A stretch of 64,000 nucleotides of DNA from DASXRA01 sp036502575 (GTDB lineage: Bacteria; Actinomycetota; Actinomycetes; Mycobacteriales; Jatrophihabitantaceae): contig DASXYL010000052.1 of assembly GCA_036502575.1 (NCBI GenBank), forward strand, positions 1 to 64,000, given 5' to 3'. A model generated the notes under the pieces. The model ran no database searches. It saw nothing but the letters and a program-made list of their open reading frames with translations, and was not told the origin of the DNA. Position numbers and translations under genes: made by a program. Numbering within the stretch: the first letter of the stretch is position 1; each line of letters starts with the position of its first letter. Positions 43,343-52,415 of the stretch are shown piece after piece.

Positions 43343-43368
43343 GCCGCAGGTGTCCGCCGCAGGTGTCC
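43343..43368. repeat. Perfect 13-base tandem duplication
   Basis: GCCGCAGGTGTCC occurs twice in a row (43343-43355, 43356-43368), 160 bases from the tRNA, at the island's right end. It could be an integrase arm site pair or a recent slippage. Confidence 0.5.
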
Positions 43369-43527
43369 AGCGTGCACGGTGGACGCCGATCCGGGGTACT
43401 GAGTCACCACCCGCCACCGCGCAACCTTCGCCGATGAAGATCATCTGTCCATGAAAACGTTCGCGTAGCTCAACCGCCTCCAGCTGACCCTGAAAGCGCT
43501 ATGATCCCCGAAAACACTGGGCTGTAG

Positions 43528-43603
43528 TGGAGCCGACGAGGGGACTCGAACCCCTAACCACCGCTTTACAAGAGCGGTGCGCTGCCAATTGCGCCACGTC
43601 GGC
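43528..43603 (-). tRNA. tRNA-Thr (anticodon TGT)
   Basis: A 76-base tRNA with encoded CCA. Acceptor GCCGACG pairs with CGTCGGC, the D-arm is GCGCAATTGGCAGCGC, the anticodon arm is CCGCT-CTTGTAA-AGCGG with anticodon TGT, and the T-arm is GGGG-TTCGAGT-CCCC. Complete and presumably functional. Its 3' half is duplicated at 16820 and 25992, so it is the integration target of the islands. Confidence 0.97.
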
Positions 43604-43716
43604 GGTGACGGCAAGTCTAGTTCAGGGGTGCGGCCGGCGCGGACAGCGGAACTGGGACCAGCGTCCTGGACGTCTATCCAGCAGACTGGCTGCGCCGCCA
43701 GCAGACTGGAGACGAC

Positions 43717-44409
43717 GTGAGCCGAGTACACAAGCCGAAGGCCGGGGCCTGGATCCGTTTCGCCGTCATCATCGTCTACCCGATCGTCGGGCTGGTGTAC
43801 CGCGCCCGGTGGCGCGGTCTGGACCGGATTCCGGCCACGGGCGGCCTGATCATCGCGATCAACCACGTGTCGCACATGGACACGCTGGTCATGGCCCGAA
43901 TGACGTGGCAGGCCGGACGCATCCCGCGGTTTCTCGTCAAGAACACGATCGTCGACAAGCCCGTACTAGGCGCGATCATGCGAGGCTGCAAGCAGATTCC
44001 GGTGTATCGCGGGACGACCGACGCGGCGAAGTCGCTGAACGAGGCGGTAAAGGCCCTCGACAACGGCGAGGCGATCGTCATCTACCCCGAGGGCACGACC
44101 ACCAAGGATCCGGCGCAGTGGCCGATGCAGGCCAAGACCGGGGTCGCCCGCCTCGCCCTGCTCGCCCCGCACATCCGCGTCGTGCCGGTCGGACAATGGG
44201 GCGCGCAGAAGGTGCGCAAGCGTCGTTTCCGCCCGCGCGTCGAGGCCAGCGTGGGGCCGGCGGTGGACCTGTCCCGCTACCACGACGCCGAGCCGACCGG
44301 CGAGGCGCTGCGCGAGATCACCGACGTGATCATGGCAGCGATCCGGGATGAGGTGGCGAAGCTGCGCGACGAGGCCCCGCCGGCGGACTTCTACGAGAAC
44401 CGTGCCTGA
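43717..44409 (+). CDS. 1-acyl-glycerol-3-phosphate acyltransferase (PlsC family)
   Basis: A 230-residue membrane-associated acyltransferase. GTG at 43717. The catalytic motif is NHVSHMDT (HX4D); the second motif region is RFLVKNTIVDKPVLGAIMRGCKQIPVYRG and the phosphate-binding motif YPEGTTT. One hydrophobic N-terminal helix (WIRFAVIIVYPIVGLVY) anchors it. It would add an acyl chain to lysophosphatidate in phospholipid synthesis. It overlaps the next gene by 8 bases. Confidence 0.92.
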   Translation: MSRVHKPKAGAWIRFAVIIVYPIVGLVYRARWRGLDRIPATGGLIIAINHVSHMDTLVMARMTWQAGRIPRFLVKNTIVDKPVLGAIMRGCKQIPVYRGTTDAAKSLNEAVKALDNGEAIVIYPEGTTTKDPAQWPMQAKTGVARLALLAPHIRVVPVGQWGAQKVRKRRFRPRVEASVGPAVDLSRYHDAEPTGEALREITDVIMAAIRDEVAKLRDEAPPADFYENRA

Positions 44410-44950
44410 GCTCGTCGCGCCCACCCCGGCCGTCCAGGCGTCGTACTTGAAGGCCATGGACGAGTTCCAGGCCGAGGGACGCGGGCACGACGACGATCAC
44501 ACGATTCTCGGCGACGAGATCCGCACGAACCGGGATGTCTGGCAGGCACTCGAAGCGTTCGCCACGTATACGGCGCAGCTGCGGGCCGACGCGCTCGAGG
44601 AGACACCGCGCCGCCGAGGATGGGTGCCGTGCACGACGTTGTGGTACGTCGACGGCGAGGAGTACCTGGGCCGGATCGCCATCCGGCATCGGCTCACCGA
44701 GTGGCTGCTGGAGTACGGGGGCCACATCGGCTACGACATGCGCCCGAGCGCACGCCGGCGGGGCCACGCCACGGCGATGCTGCGCGCGGCGTTGCCGGCC
44801 GCCAAGCAGCTGGGCATCGATCCGGCGTTGATCACCTGCGACAGCGACAACGTCGGATCGCGCAAAGTGATCGAAGCCAACTGCGGGCGATTCGACGATG
44901 AACGGGGCGGAAAGCTGCGGTTCTGGGTATCCACACATACCGCAACTTGA
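44402..44950 (+). CDS. GNAT-family acetyltransferase
   Basis: A 182-residue acetyltransferase starting at GTG 44402 (VPELVAPTPAVQASYLKAM). The fold is clear: WYVDGEEYLGRIAIRHRLTEWLLEYGGHIGYDMRPSARRRGHATAMLRAALPAAKQLGI, with the acetyl-CoA loop RRRGHA, and LITCDSDNVGSRKVIEANCG. This type is often annotated as acyl-CoA N-acyltransferase of unknown substrate. Coupled to the PlsC gene. Confidence 0.9.
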   Translation: MPELVAPTPAVQASYLKAMDEFQAEGRGHDDDHTILGDEIRTNRDVWQALEAFATYTAQLRADALEETPRRRGWVPCTTLWYVDGEEYLGRIAIRHRLTEWLLEYGGHIGYDMRPSARRRGHATAMLRAALPAAKQLGIDPALITCDSDNVGSRKVIEANCGRFDDERGGKLRFWVSTHTAT

Positions 44951-45139
44951 CAGCACTTGACGTGGCCAAGGTCACGCATGTCCAATGGGTTCACCTGACC
45001 GCTATGCCGGTCGGCTGACGCCGTCTTCTTCATCGGTGAGACGGGCTCCGTTGGCCGATCGGAAATCCGTGAGGCATCCCGACTAGGCCCGGGCTGCCCG
45101 TACCCGGCGCGGTCCCGATAACCGATAAGGGAGAACCCC
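44951..45139. other. Promoter region of the sugar-type ABC ATPase gene
   Basis: About 190 bases, no gene seen. AAGGGAG at 45127-45133 is the ribosome-binding site for the next gene. Confidence 0.4.
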
Positions 45140-46240
<1,101 letters not shown>

Positions 46241-46251
46241 GCCTTTCGCGC

Positions 46252-46293
46252 TTTTGGCCGCCCAGCGTCACATAGACCGCTGGGCGGCCAAAA
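46252..46293. terminator. Bidirectional terminator, palindromic repeat family member 1
   Basis: Perfect 16-base arms TTTTGGCCGCCCAGCG and CGCTGGGCGGCCAAAA with a 10-base loop (TCACATAGAC). A T-run or A-run at each end makes it work both ways. Two relatives lie at 62260 and 62898. Confidence 0.85.
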
Positions 46294-46338
46294 CCGTCTC
46301 CGGGGAACAGCGACGGCGGCTCCCCGGTTCGAAAGGTC

Positions 46339-46962
46339 ATGCGAATCGGATTCATTGGCAGTGGCCGGATCGGCAGCACCGTCGCCCGCCTGGCGATCGC
46401 GCAGGGACACGACGTCGTCCTGAGCAATTCCCGCGGCCGCGAGACCCTGGCCGGCTTGGTCGCCGAACTCGGCCCCCAGGCATCGGCGGCGACCTCAGCG
46501 GACGCGGCCGCGGCGGGCGACATCGTGGTCGTGACGATTCCGGTCCGGGCCGTCCCGGACGTCCCGGTCGAGCCGCTCGCCGGCAAGGTCGTCATCGACA
46601 CCAACAACTACTACGCGCAGCGCGACGGCCACATCGCCGCGCTGGACTCGGGCGATACGACGAGCTCCGAGCTGCTGGCCGCCCATCTCGGCAATGCGCG
46701 CGTGGTGAAGGCGTTCAACAGCATCGGAGCGGGCGATCTGCTCGACCAGGGCCAGCCGGCCGGGTCGGCCGACCGGCGCGCGCTGCCGATCTCGGGCGAC
46801 GACGCCGACGCCAAGAAGGTCGTGACGGAGCTGATCGACTCCTTCGGCTACGACGTGGTGGACGCCGGGCCGCTCGCCGAGGGACGGCGGTTCGAGCCCA
46901 ATACGCCGGCGTCCGGTGCGCGCCTCACCGCGGACAGCCTGCGCGAGGCCCTCGGCCGGTAG
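46339..46962 (+). CDS. NADPH-dependent F420 reductase-like / NAD(P)-binding protein
   Basis: A 207-residue Rossmann protein: MRIGFIGSGRIGSTVARLAIAQGHDVVLSNSRG (GSGRIG nucleotide loop), then VVVTIPVRAVPDVP, VVIDTNNYYAQRDGHI and ARVVKAFNSIGAGDLL, as in F420H2:NADP+ oxidoreductases. The last third is shorter than in true FNO and is more like the pyrroline-reductase-like YrbE group. The ATG at 46339 has AAAGG upstream. The cofactor pair is uncertain (NADP plus F420 or substrate). Confidence 0.82.
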   Translation: MRIGFIGSGRIGSTVARLAIAQGHDVVLSNSRGRETLAGLVAELGPQASAATSADAAAAGDIVVVTIPVRAVPDVPVEPLAGKVVIDTNNYYAQRDGHIAALDSGDTTSSELLAAHLGNARVVKAFNSIGAGDLLDQGQPAGSADRRALPISGDDADAKKVVTELIDSFGYDVVDAGPLAEGRRFEPNTPASGARLTADSLREALGR

Positions 46963-46970
46963 CGCTGACG

Positions 46971-47909
46971 TCACGCGCGACGTCGGCGGGCTACTTCGGC
47001 CAACGTCACGGCTGCGGCTACCGACGCGTTGAGCGACTCGGCCGGTCCGGCCATCGGGATCGACACGGTCAGGTCGCAGGTCTCACCGACCAGCCGGGAC
47101 AGGCCCCGTCCCTCCGAGCCGACCACCACGACGAACGGGCCATCGGCGGCCTGCAGATCGTCCAGCGACGTCGAGCCGCCGGCGTCCAGTCCGGCGACGA
47201 AAAGCCCGGCCTGCTGGCAGTCGCGCAGCGCGCGCACCAGGTTCGTGACCTGCGCGACCGGGATGCGCGCCGCCGTCCCGGCCGACGTGCGCCACGCCGC
47301 CGCGGTGACCCCGGCCGCCCGACGCGCGGGCAGGATCACGCCGTGCGCGCCGAACGCGACGGCGCTGCGGATGATCGCGCCGAGGTTGCGCGGATCGGTG
47401 ACGCCGTCCAGAGCGACCAGCAGCGGCGCCGTGGTCGACTCGGCCGCCCGGGCCAGCATGTCCGGCAGCGCCGTGTACACGAACGGCGGCACCTGCAGCG
47501 CAATGCCCTGGTGCAGCAGGCCACCGGTCATCCGGTCCAGCTCACCACGGCTCACCTCGAGCAGCGCGAGGCCGCGCTTGCCGGCCAGCCGCACGGCATC
47601 GGTCACGCGCTCGTCGGTCTCGATGCCGATCGCGACGTACAGCGTGGTGGCCGGCACCTTCGCCCGCAACGCCTCGGCGACCGGGTTGCGCCCGACGAGC
47701 AGCTCGGGCGCCTCGACGTTGCGGGCGCGCGCCTTCTCCCGGGTCGCGGACGCCTTCGCCCGCCGCGCCGCCGGATGTCCGGTGCGTTCCTCGGCCCGTG
47801 GCGTCGGGCCCCGGCCCCGCAACGCCTGCCGACCCTGGCCGCCGGAGCCGGCAGTCGCGCCCTTCTTCCCCTTGCGGATCGCGCCCCGCCGGCTCGAATT
47901 GCCTGCCAT
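46971..47909 (-). CDS. rlmB: 23S rRNA 2'-O-methyltransferase (RlmB / SpoU family)
   Basis: A 312-residue TrmH/SpoU methyltransferase that methylates G2251 of 23S rRNA. The N-terminal about 70 residues are basic, Arg/Gly-rich (RRGAIRKGKKG...). The substrate-binding domain starts LLVGRNPVAEALRAKV and the SPOUT knot carries LDGVTDPRNLGAIIRSAVAFG, FVVVVGSEGRGLSRL and ESLNASVAAAVTLAEV. ATG at 47909. It ends the cysS-rlmB pair; the 2-base gap to cysS means one transcript. Confidence 0.93.
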   Translation of the reverse strand: MAGNSSRRGAIRKGKKGATAGSGGQGRQALRGRGPTPRAEERTGHPAARRAKASATREKARARNVEAPELLVGRNPVAEALRAKVPATTLYVAIGIETDERVTDAVRLAGKRGLALLEVSRGELDRMTGGLLHQGIALQVPPFVYTALPDMLARAAESTTAPLLVALDGVTDPRNLGAIIRSAVAFGAHGVILPARRAAGVTAAAWRTSAGTAARIPVAQVTNLVRALRDCQQAGLFVAGLDAGGSTSLDDLQAADGPFVVVVGSEGRGLSRLVGETCDLTVSIPMAGPAESLNASVAAAVTLAEVARRRRA

Positions 47910-47911
47910 GG

Positions 47912-49303
47912 TCAATGCCCCTTCAACGTCCAGCGCGGACCGGCCGGAGTGTCCTCGACGATCACGCCGGCATCGGTCAACTGGTCGCGGATCGCGTCGG
48001 ACGTGTCGAAGTCCTTGCGGGCCCGGGCCTGCGCGCGCTGGTCGAGAGCCACGCGCACCAGACTGTCCACAGTGGACACCAAGTCGGAGGACGAGCCGGA
48101 ATCGGCCCACTGCAACGGGCTGATGCCGAGCACGGACGTCATCGCGACGACATCGGCCAGCGCCGCCTGCGCCGCCTCGGCGTCGGACTCGTCGAGCGCG
48201 TGGTTCCCGTCGCGCACCCGCGAGTGGATGACGCCCAACGCCGTGGACACGCCGAGGTCGTCGTTCATCGCCTCGACGAACGCCGCCGGCAGCTCGGCCG
48301 GCGGCTCCGACGGGCCCTCCACCCGCTGCACGAAGTTCTCGATGCGCCGGTAGGCCGCCGCGGCCTCGTCCAGCGTCTCGGGCGAGAACTCGATGTTGGA
48401 GCGGTAGTGCGAAGCGCCGAGGTAGTAGCGCACCTCGACCGGGCGCCACTGCTGGACGATCTCGCTGGCCAGCACCGTGTTGCCGACCGACTTGGACATC
48501 TTCGCGCCGCTGAGGTTGACCATGCCGTTGTGCACCCAGTACCGCGCGAAACCGTCACCGGCGCCGACCGACTGGGCCAGCTCGTTCTCGTGGTGCGGGA
48601 AGACCAGATCGAGCCCGCCGCCGTGGATGTCGAACGTCGGCCCCAAGTACTTGGTCGCCATCGCCGAGCACTCCAGGTGCCAGCCCGGCCGGCCGCGTCC
48701 CCAGGGCGTGGGCCACGAGGCCGTCGCCGGCTCCTCGGGCTTGTGACCCTTCCACAACGCGAAGTCGCGCGGGTCGCGCTTGCGGGCCTCACCGGCGCTG
48801 TCGCCGGCCGGGTACATCTCGTCGATCTTCTGCCCGGACAGTGACCCGTAGGACGGGAGGGCGGCGACGTCGAAGAACACGTCGCCGCCGGACTCGTAGG
48901 CCAGGCCCTTGTCCATCAGCCGCTGGATCAGTTCGATCATCTCGGTCATGTGCCCGGTGGCCCGCGGCTCGTAGCTGAGCGGCAGGCAACCCAGCGCCAG
49001 CTCAGCAGCCCGCACCGCCCGCTCGTTGCGATAGGCCAGCGCCCACCACGGCTCGTCCGCCTCCGCCGCCTTGACCAGGATCCGGTCGTCGATGTCGGTG
49101 AAGTTGCGGACGAGCGTGACCTCGTAGCCGTTGTGGGCAAGCCACCGGCGCAGGATGTCGGTCGTCACCCAGTTGCGCACGTGTCCGATGTGCGGAGGTC
49201 CCTGCACGGTGAGGCCACACAGGTAGATCGACGCCTTGCCGGGTTCGAGCGGGACGAACTCCCGCAGCGACCTGGTCGCGGTGTCGTAGAGATGCAGCGT
49301 CAC
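47912..49303 (-). CDS. cysS: Cysteinyl-tRNA synthetase
   Basis: A class I aminoacyl-tRNA synthetase of 463 residues. GTG at 49303 (VTLHLYDTATR). The HIGH motif is GLTVQGPPHIGHVRNWV, KMSKS is GAKMSKSVGN, and the zinc-site Cys/His are in YLCGLT, GWHLECSAM and FPHHENE. Length is normal. The name cysS1 applies in mycobacteria, where it also precedes rlmB. Start codon chosen by domain fit; a long in-frame extension beyond 49303 is not coding. Confidence 0.95.
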   Translation of the reverse strand: MTLHLYDTATRSLREFVPLEPGKASIYLCGLTVQGPPHIGHVRNWVTTDILRRWLAHNGYEVTLVRNFTDIDDRILVKAAEADEPWWALAYRNERAVRAAELALGCLPLSYEPRATGHMTEMIELIQRLMDKGLAYESGGDVFFDVAALPSYGSLSGQKIDEMYPAGDSAGEARKRDPRDFALWKGHKPEEPATASWPTPWGRGRPGWHLECSAMATKYLGPTFDIHGGGLDLVFPHHENELAQSVGAGDGFARYWVHNGMVNLSGAKMSKSVGNTVLASEIVQQWRPVEVRYYLGASHYRSNIEFSPETLDEAAAAYRRIENFVQRVEGPSEPPAELPAAFVEAMNDDLGVSTALGVIHSRVRDGNHALDESDAEAAQAALADVVAMTSVLGISPLQWADSGSSSDLVSTVDSLVRVALDQRAQARARKDFDTSDAIRDQLTDAGVIVEDTPAGPRWTLKGH

Positions 49304-49402
49304 CGAGCCATCGTAGAGGGCGACGGCACTGGGGCCGGACCATCTACGGTGCCGACGACCTTGCCCTGCACCCGGTCGAGGGTGGATCGCTACCGTCGAA
49401 CG

Positions 49403-50539
49403 ATGCATCCCGAGTCGATAGCCGTCGCGAGCGGGCGCCCGGCCCGCACCCATCGCGCCCCGGTGAACACCCCCATCGTGCTCTCCGCGCCGTTCCACTA
49501 CGGCCCGGACGACAACTACTACCTGCGCCAGGGCAGCAGCGACACGATCCGCGCGGTCGAGCAGGCCATCGGCGATCTCGAAGGTGGTCAGGCGCTGGCG
49601 TTCGCGTCCGGGATGGCGGCGATCGCGGCCGTCGTCGAGGGACAGCCGGCCGGCACGATCGCGGTCGTCCCGCAGCAGGGCTACAACTTCACCGGCACGA
49701 TCTTCGCCGCTCAGGAGAAGCTGGGCCGGATGACGGTGCGCGAGGTCGACGTCACGGACACGGCGACCGTGCTGGCGGCGCTGGACGGCGCGGCACTGCT
49801 CTGGCTCGAGTCGCCGACCAATCCGCTGCTGGGGGTCGCCGACCTGCCGGTGCTGATCGACGCCGCGCACGAGGCCGGGGCCATCGTCGCCGTCGACTCG
49901 ACGCTCAACACGCCGCTGGTGCTGCGTCCACTCGACTACGGCGCCGACATCGTCATGCACTCGGCCACCAAGTACCTGTCCGGGCACTCCGACCTGCTCA
50001 TGGGCGCGCTCGTCACCCGCTCGGCCGACCTCGGCGACGCGTTGCGGGCGCGGCGCGACATGACCGGTGCCGTGCCCGGCGCATTGGAGTCGTTCCTCGC
50101 CCTGCGCGGCATCCGGACCTTGCCGCTACGGATGGAGCGCGCCCAGGCCAACGCTCTTTCACTGGCGCAGCGACTGGCGTCCCATCCCGCCGTGACGCGG
50201 GTGCGCTACCCGGGGTTGCCGGCCGACCCGTGGCACGAGCGGGCGACGCGGCTGCATCGCGGGTACGGCGCGATGGTGTCCTTCGAGGTGGCCGGTGGCG
50301 GCGAGGCGGCCGAGGCGGTGTGCCATCGGGTTTCGCTCATCACCCACGCCACCAGCCTGGGTGGTGTCGAGACCCTGATCGAGCGCCGCGCGCGTTACGC
50401 GGTGGACGCCGCCCGTGGCACACCTGCAGCCTTGCTGCGTATGTCGGTGGGCATCGAGCACGTCGACGACCTCTGGGCCGACCTGTCGGCCGCGCTCTCC
50501 CCCGCGTCGTCCCCGATTGGGCAACCGTCTGCGGTCTGA
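49403..50539 (+). CDS. Cys/Met metabolism PLP-dependent enzyme (cystathionine gamma-synthase/lyase type)
   Basis: A 378-residue PLP enzyme of the MetB/MetC family. The PLP-binding Lys is in HSATKYLSGHSDLLMG; other marks are EGGQALAFASGMAAI, LWLESPTNPLLGVADLP and SLGGVETLIERRARY. The ATG at 49403 follows a weak ribosome-binding site. It may act as cystathionine gamma-lyase or -synthase; the exact reaction cannot be told. It is divergent from cysS. Confidence 0.9.
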   Translation: MHPESIAVASGRPARTHRAPVNTPIVLSAPFHYGPDDNYYLRQGSSDTIRAVEQAIGDLEGGQALAFASGMAAIAAVVEGQPAGTIAVVPQQGYNFTGTIFAAQEKLGRMTVREVDVTDTATVLAALDGAALLWLESPTNPLLGVADLPVLIDAAHEAGAIVAVDSTLNTPLVLRPLDYGADIVMHSATKYLSGHSDLLMGALVTRSADLGDALRARRDMTGAVPGALESFLALRGIRTLPLRMERAQANALSLAQRLASHPAVTRVRYPGLPADPWHERATRLHRGYGAMVSFEVAGGGEAAEAVCHRVSLITHATSLGGVETLIERRARYAVDAARGTPAALLRMSVGIEHVDDLWADLSAALSPASSPIGQPSAV

Positions 50540-50562
50540 GGCCGCAAGAAGTTGCCCGATCG
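50514..50562. terminator. Two-level hairpin between convergent genes
   Basis: Outer arms CGATTGGGCAAC (50514-50525) and GTTGCCCGATCG (50551-50562), one mismatch, with an inner GCGG/CCGC hairpin. It lies over the end of the PLP gene and just before the ispF stop, and probably terminates both. Confidence 0.7.
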
Positions 50563-50564
50563 TC

Positions 50565-51035
50565 TTAGGGGCGCTCGATGAGGGCGGTCGCTAGGGCGGC
50601 GATGCCTTCGCCGCGTCCGGTCAGGCCCAGCCCGTCGGTGGTGGTGGCGCTGACCGAGACGGGGGCGCCGACGACCTTCGAGAGAACGGCCTCAGCCTCG
50701 GCGCGGCGCGACCCGATCTTGGGGGCGTTGCCGATCACCTGGACGGCAACGTTGCCGACCGTCCAGCCGGCCGCTGACAGCCGGGCCGCGACCTCGGCGA
50801 GCAACGCGACGCCGGACGCACCGGCCCAGCGGGGATCGTCCGTGCCGAACACCGCGCCGAGATCGCCCAGCCCGGCGGCGGACAGCAGCGCGTCGCAGGC
50901 GGCATGCGCAGCCACGTCGCCGTCGGAGTGACCGCTGCAGCCGTCGACGCCGGGCCAGTCCAGGCCGGCCAACCGGCACGGACGTCCCGCCTCGATCGGA
51001 TGTACGTCCACGCCAATACCGGTGCGTATGGTCAA
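50565..51035 (-). CDS. ispF: 2-C-methyl-D-erythritol 2,4-cyclodiphosphate synthase
   Basis: Fifth step of the MEP isoprenoid pathway: cyclises CDP-methylerythritol phosphate, releasing CMP. About 156 residues. The start is TTG at 51035, overlapping ispD by 4 bases (TTGA); no ATG/GTG gives a proper N-terminus. Motifs: GVDVHPI (Asp and His metal ligands), GHSDGDVAAHAACDALL, GTDDPRW and the C-terminal ATTTDGLGLTGRGEGIAALA. Confidence 0.95.
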   Translation of the reverse strand: MTIRTGIGVDVHPIEAGRPCRLAGLDWPGVDGCSGHSDGDVAAHAACDALLSAAGLGDLGAVFGTDDPRWAGASGVALLAEVAARLSAAGWTVGNVAVQVIGNAPKIGSRRAEAEAVLSKVVGAPVSVSATTTDGLGLTGRGEGIAALATALIERP

Positions 51036-51703
51036 CGCCCTGCAACCGCCTCGGCCAGCACCAGATCCCACGGGTGGGTGATCTTGAACGACTCGTCCGC
51101 GCCGTCGACGACAACCACCGTGCCACCGTAGGCCTCGACCAGGCCCGCATCGTCGGTCGCCTGCGCCGAGACCGCCGCGGCGTGCGCGGCCTCCAGGACG
51201 TCGCGGCGGAATCCCTGCGGGGTCTGCACGGCGACCAGCGTCGAACGATCGACGGTTTGGACGACCCGGCGGGCATCGTCCACCCGCTTGATCGTGTCGG
51301 TAACCGGGCGGGCCGGGATGACGGCGTCCGCGCCCTCGCCCAGCGCCGCGATCACCCGTTCGATCACCGCCGCCGGGGCGAACGCTCGCGCTACGTCGTG
51401 GACGAGGACGGCGTCCACGTCGGCCGGCAACGCGGCCATTCCTGCCGCAACCGACACCTGCCGGGTGGCGCCGCCGGCGACAACAATCGCGCCGGTGAGC
51501 GCCTTCGCCTCGTCGACGCGCTCAGGGGGAGCGACCACGATGACGTCCCGGATCAGGGGATGGCCCGTGAAGCGCTCATGCGCGTAGTCGAGCAGCGGAC
51601 GCCCGCGAACGAGGCAGAACGCCTTGGGCACCTCGGCGCCGAGGCGCTGCCCAGAACCCGCAGCAACAAGAATGGCGGCGACCGTCAATCGGGTCGCCGC
51701 CAT
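51032..51703 (-). CDS. ispD: 2-C-methyl-D-erythritol 4-phosphate cytidylyltransferase
   Basis: Third step of the MEP pathway, attaching CMP to methylerythritol phosphate. 223 residues: VAAILVAAGSGQRLGAEVPKAF (nucleotide-binding loop), VLVHDVARAFAPAAVIERV, and DDAGLVEAYGGTVVVVDG. All motifs are present. It is coupled to ispF and follows carD by 14 bases, giving a carD-ispD-ispF transcript as in mycobacteria. Confidence 0.95.
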   Translation of the reverse strand: MAATRLTVAAILVAAGSGQRLGAEVPKAFCLVRGRPLLDYAHERFTGHPLIRDVIVVAPPERVDEAKALTGAIVVAGGATRQVSVAAGMAALPADVDAVLVHDVARAFAPAAVIERVIAALGEGADAVIPARPVTDTIKRVDDARRVVQTVDRSTLVAVQTPQGFRRDVLEAAHAAAVSAQATDDAGLVEAYGGTVVVVDGADESFKITHPWDLVLAEAVAGR

Positions 51704-51717
51704 GTCTCGCGTTTGGT

Positions 51718-52209
51718 TCAGGCGACTGCCTCGGCGAGTACCTCGTCGAGAACCAGTTCGGCCTTGTCCTCATTGGTGCCTTCGGCCAGCGCGAGTTCGC
51801 TCACCAGTATCTGGCGAGCCTTGGCCAGCATGCGCTTCTCGCCGGCGGACAGCCCACGATCCTTGTCCCGACGCCACAGGTCACGGACGACCTCGGCGAC
51901 CTTGTTCACGTCACCGGACGCCAGCTTCTCGCCATTGGCCTTGTACCGGCGCGACCAGTTCGTCGGCTCCTCGGTGTGCGGCGCGCGGAGCACCTCGAAC
52001 ACGCGGTCGAGACCCTCCTGGCCTACTACGTCACGAACGCCGACGATCTCGGCATTGTCGGCCGGCACGAGCACGGTCAGATCACCCTGGGCAACCTTCA
52101 GCTTCAGGTAAATCTTAGTTTCGCCCTTTATCGTGCGCTCTTCGATTGCTTCGATTTTCGCCGCCCCGTGATGGGGATAGACAACGGTCTCGCCGACCTT
52201 AAACGTCAT
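51718..52209 (-). CDS. carD: CarD-family RNA polymerase-binding transcription factor
   Basis: A 163-residue global factor that stabilises open promoter complexes. The N-terminal RNAP-interaction (Tudor-like) domain is VGETVVYPHHGAAKIEAIEERTIKGETKIYLKLKVAQGDLTVLVPADNAE. The C-terminal DNA-binding helices carry the conserved Trp (VRDLWRRDKDRGLSAGEKRMLAKARQI). High identity to mycobacterial CarD is evident. It leads the carD-ispD-ispF operon. Confidence 0.96.
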   Translation of the reverse strand: MTFKVGETVVYPHHGAAKIEAIEERTIKGETKIYLKLKVAQGDLTVLVPADNAEIVGVRDVVGQEGLDRVFEVLRAPHTEEPTNWSRRYKANGEKLASGDVNKVAEVVRDLWRRDKDRGLSAGEKRMLAKARQILVSELALAEGTNEDKAELVLDEVLAEAVA

Positions 52210-52415
52210 GTGAGCGGGCCCCTTTCCACTTCCTCAAGGGTAACACGCAGCACATTGGCCTAGAGTTCGCTACGTCCGCATTTGCCCAGTGGCACTTTCC
52301 CTATCGATGCGCTACACAGCCTTCGTCGACGCCGTGGGGGCGGCCGCTCGCGGACGTTGGTGGGCCGCTCGCTAGTGTCTCCCGGTGGAAGTCGCTTGCG
52401 CCTGAAGGAGACGAC
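52210..52415. other. Divergent promoter region, carD and lpqE-like
   Basis: About 205 bases between two divergent starts, no gene. GAAGGAG at 52402-52408 serves the lipoprotein gene. Confidence 0.4.

Noticed and set aside
48064..48078. Palindrome TGTCCACAGTGGACA inside cysS, identical to that near att 1
   Set aside because: It lies in a conserved coding region of cysS with no att core or repeats nearby; probably coincidence.
46971..48449. One 492-residue RlmB fusion protein
   Set aside because: The extra N-terminal part is the shadow of cysS; the natural start is ATG 47909.
47912..49987. A 691-residue CysS with long N-terminal extension
   Set aside because: The extension is antisense to the PLP-enzyme gene; GTG 49303 gives the normal length.
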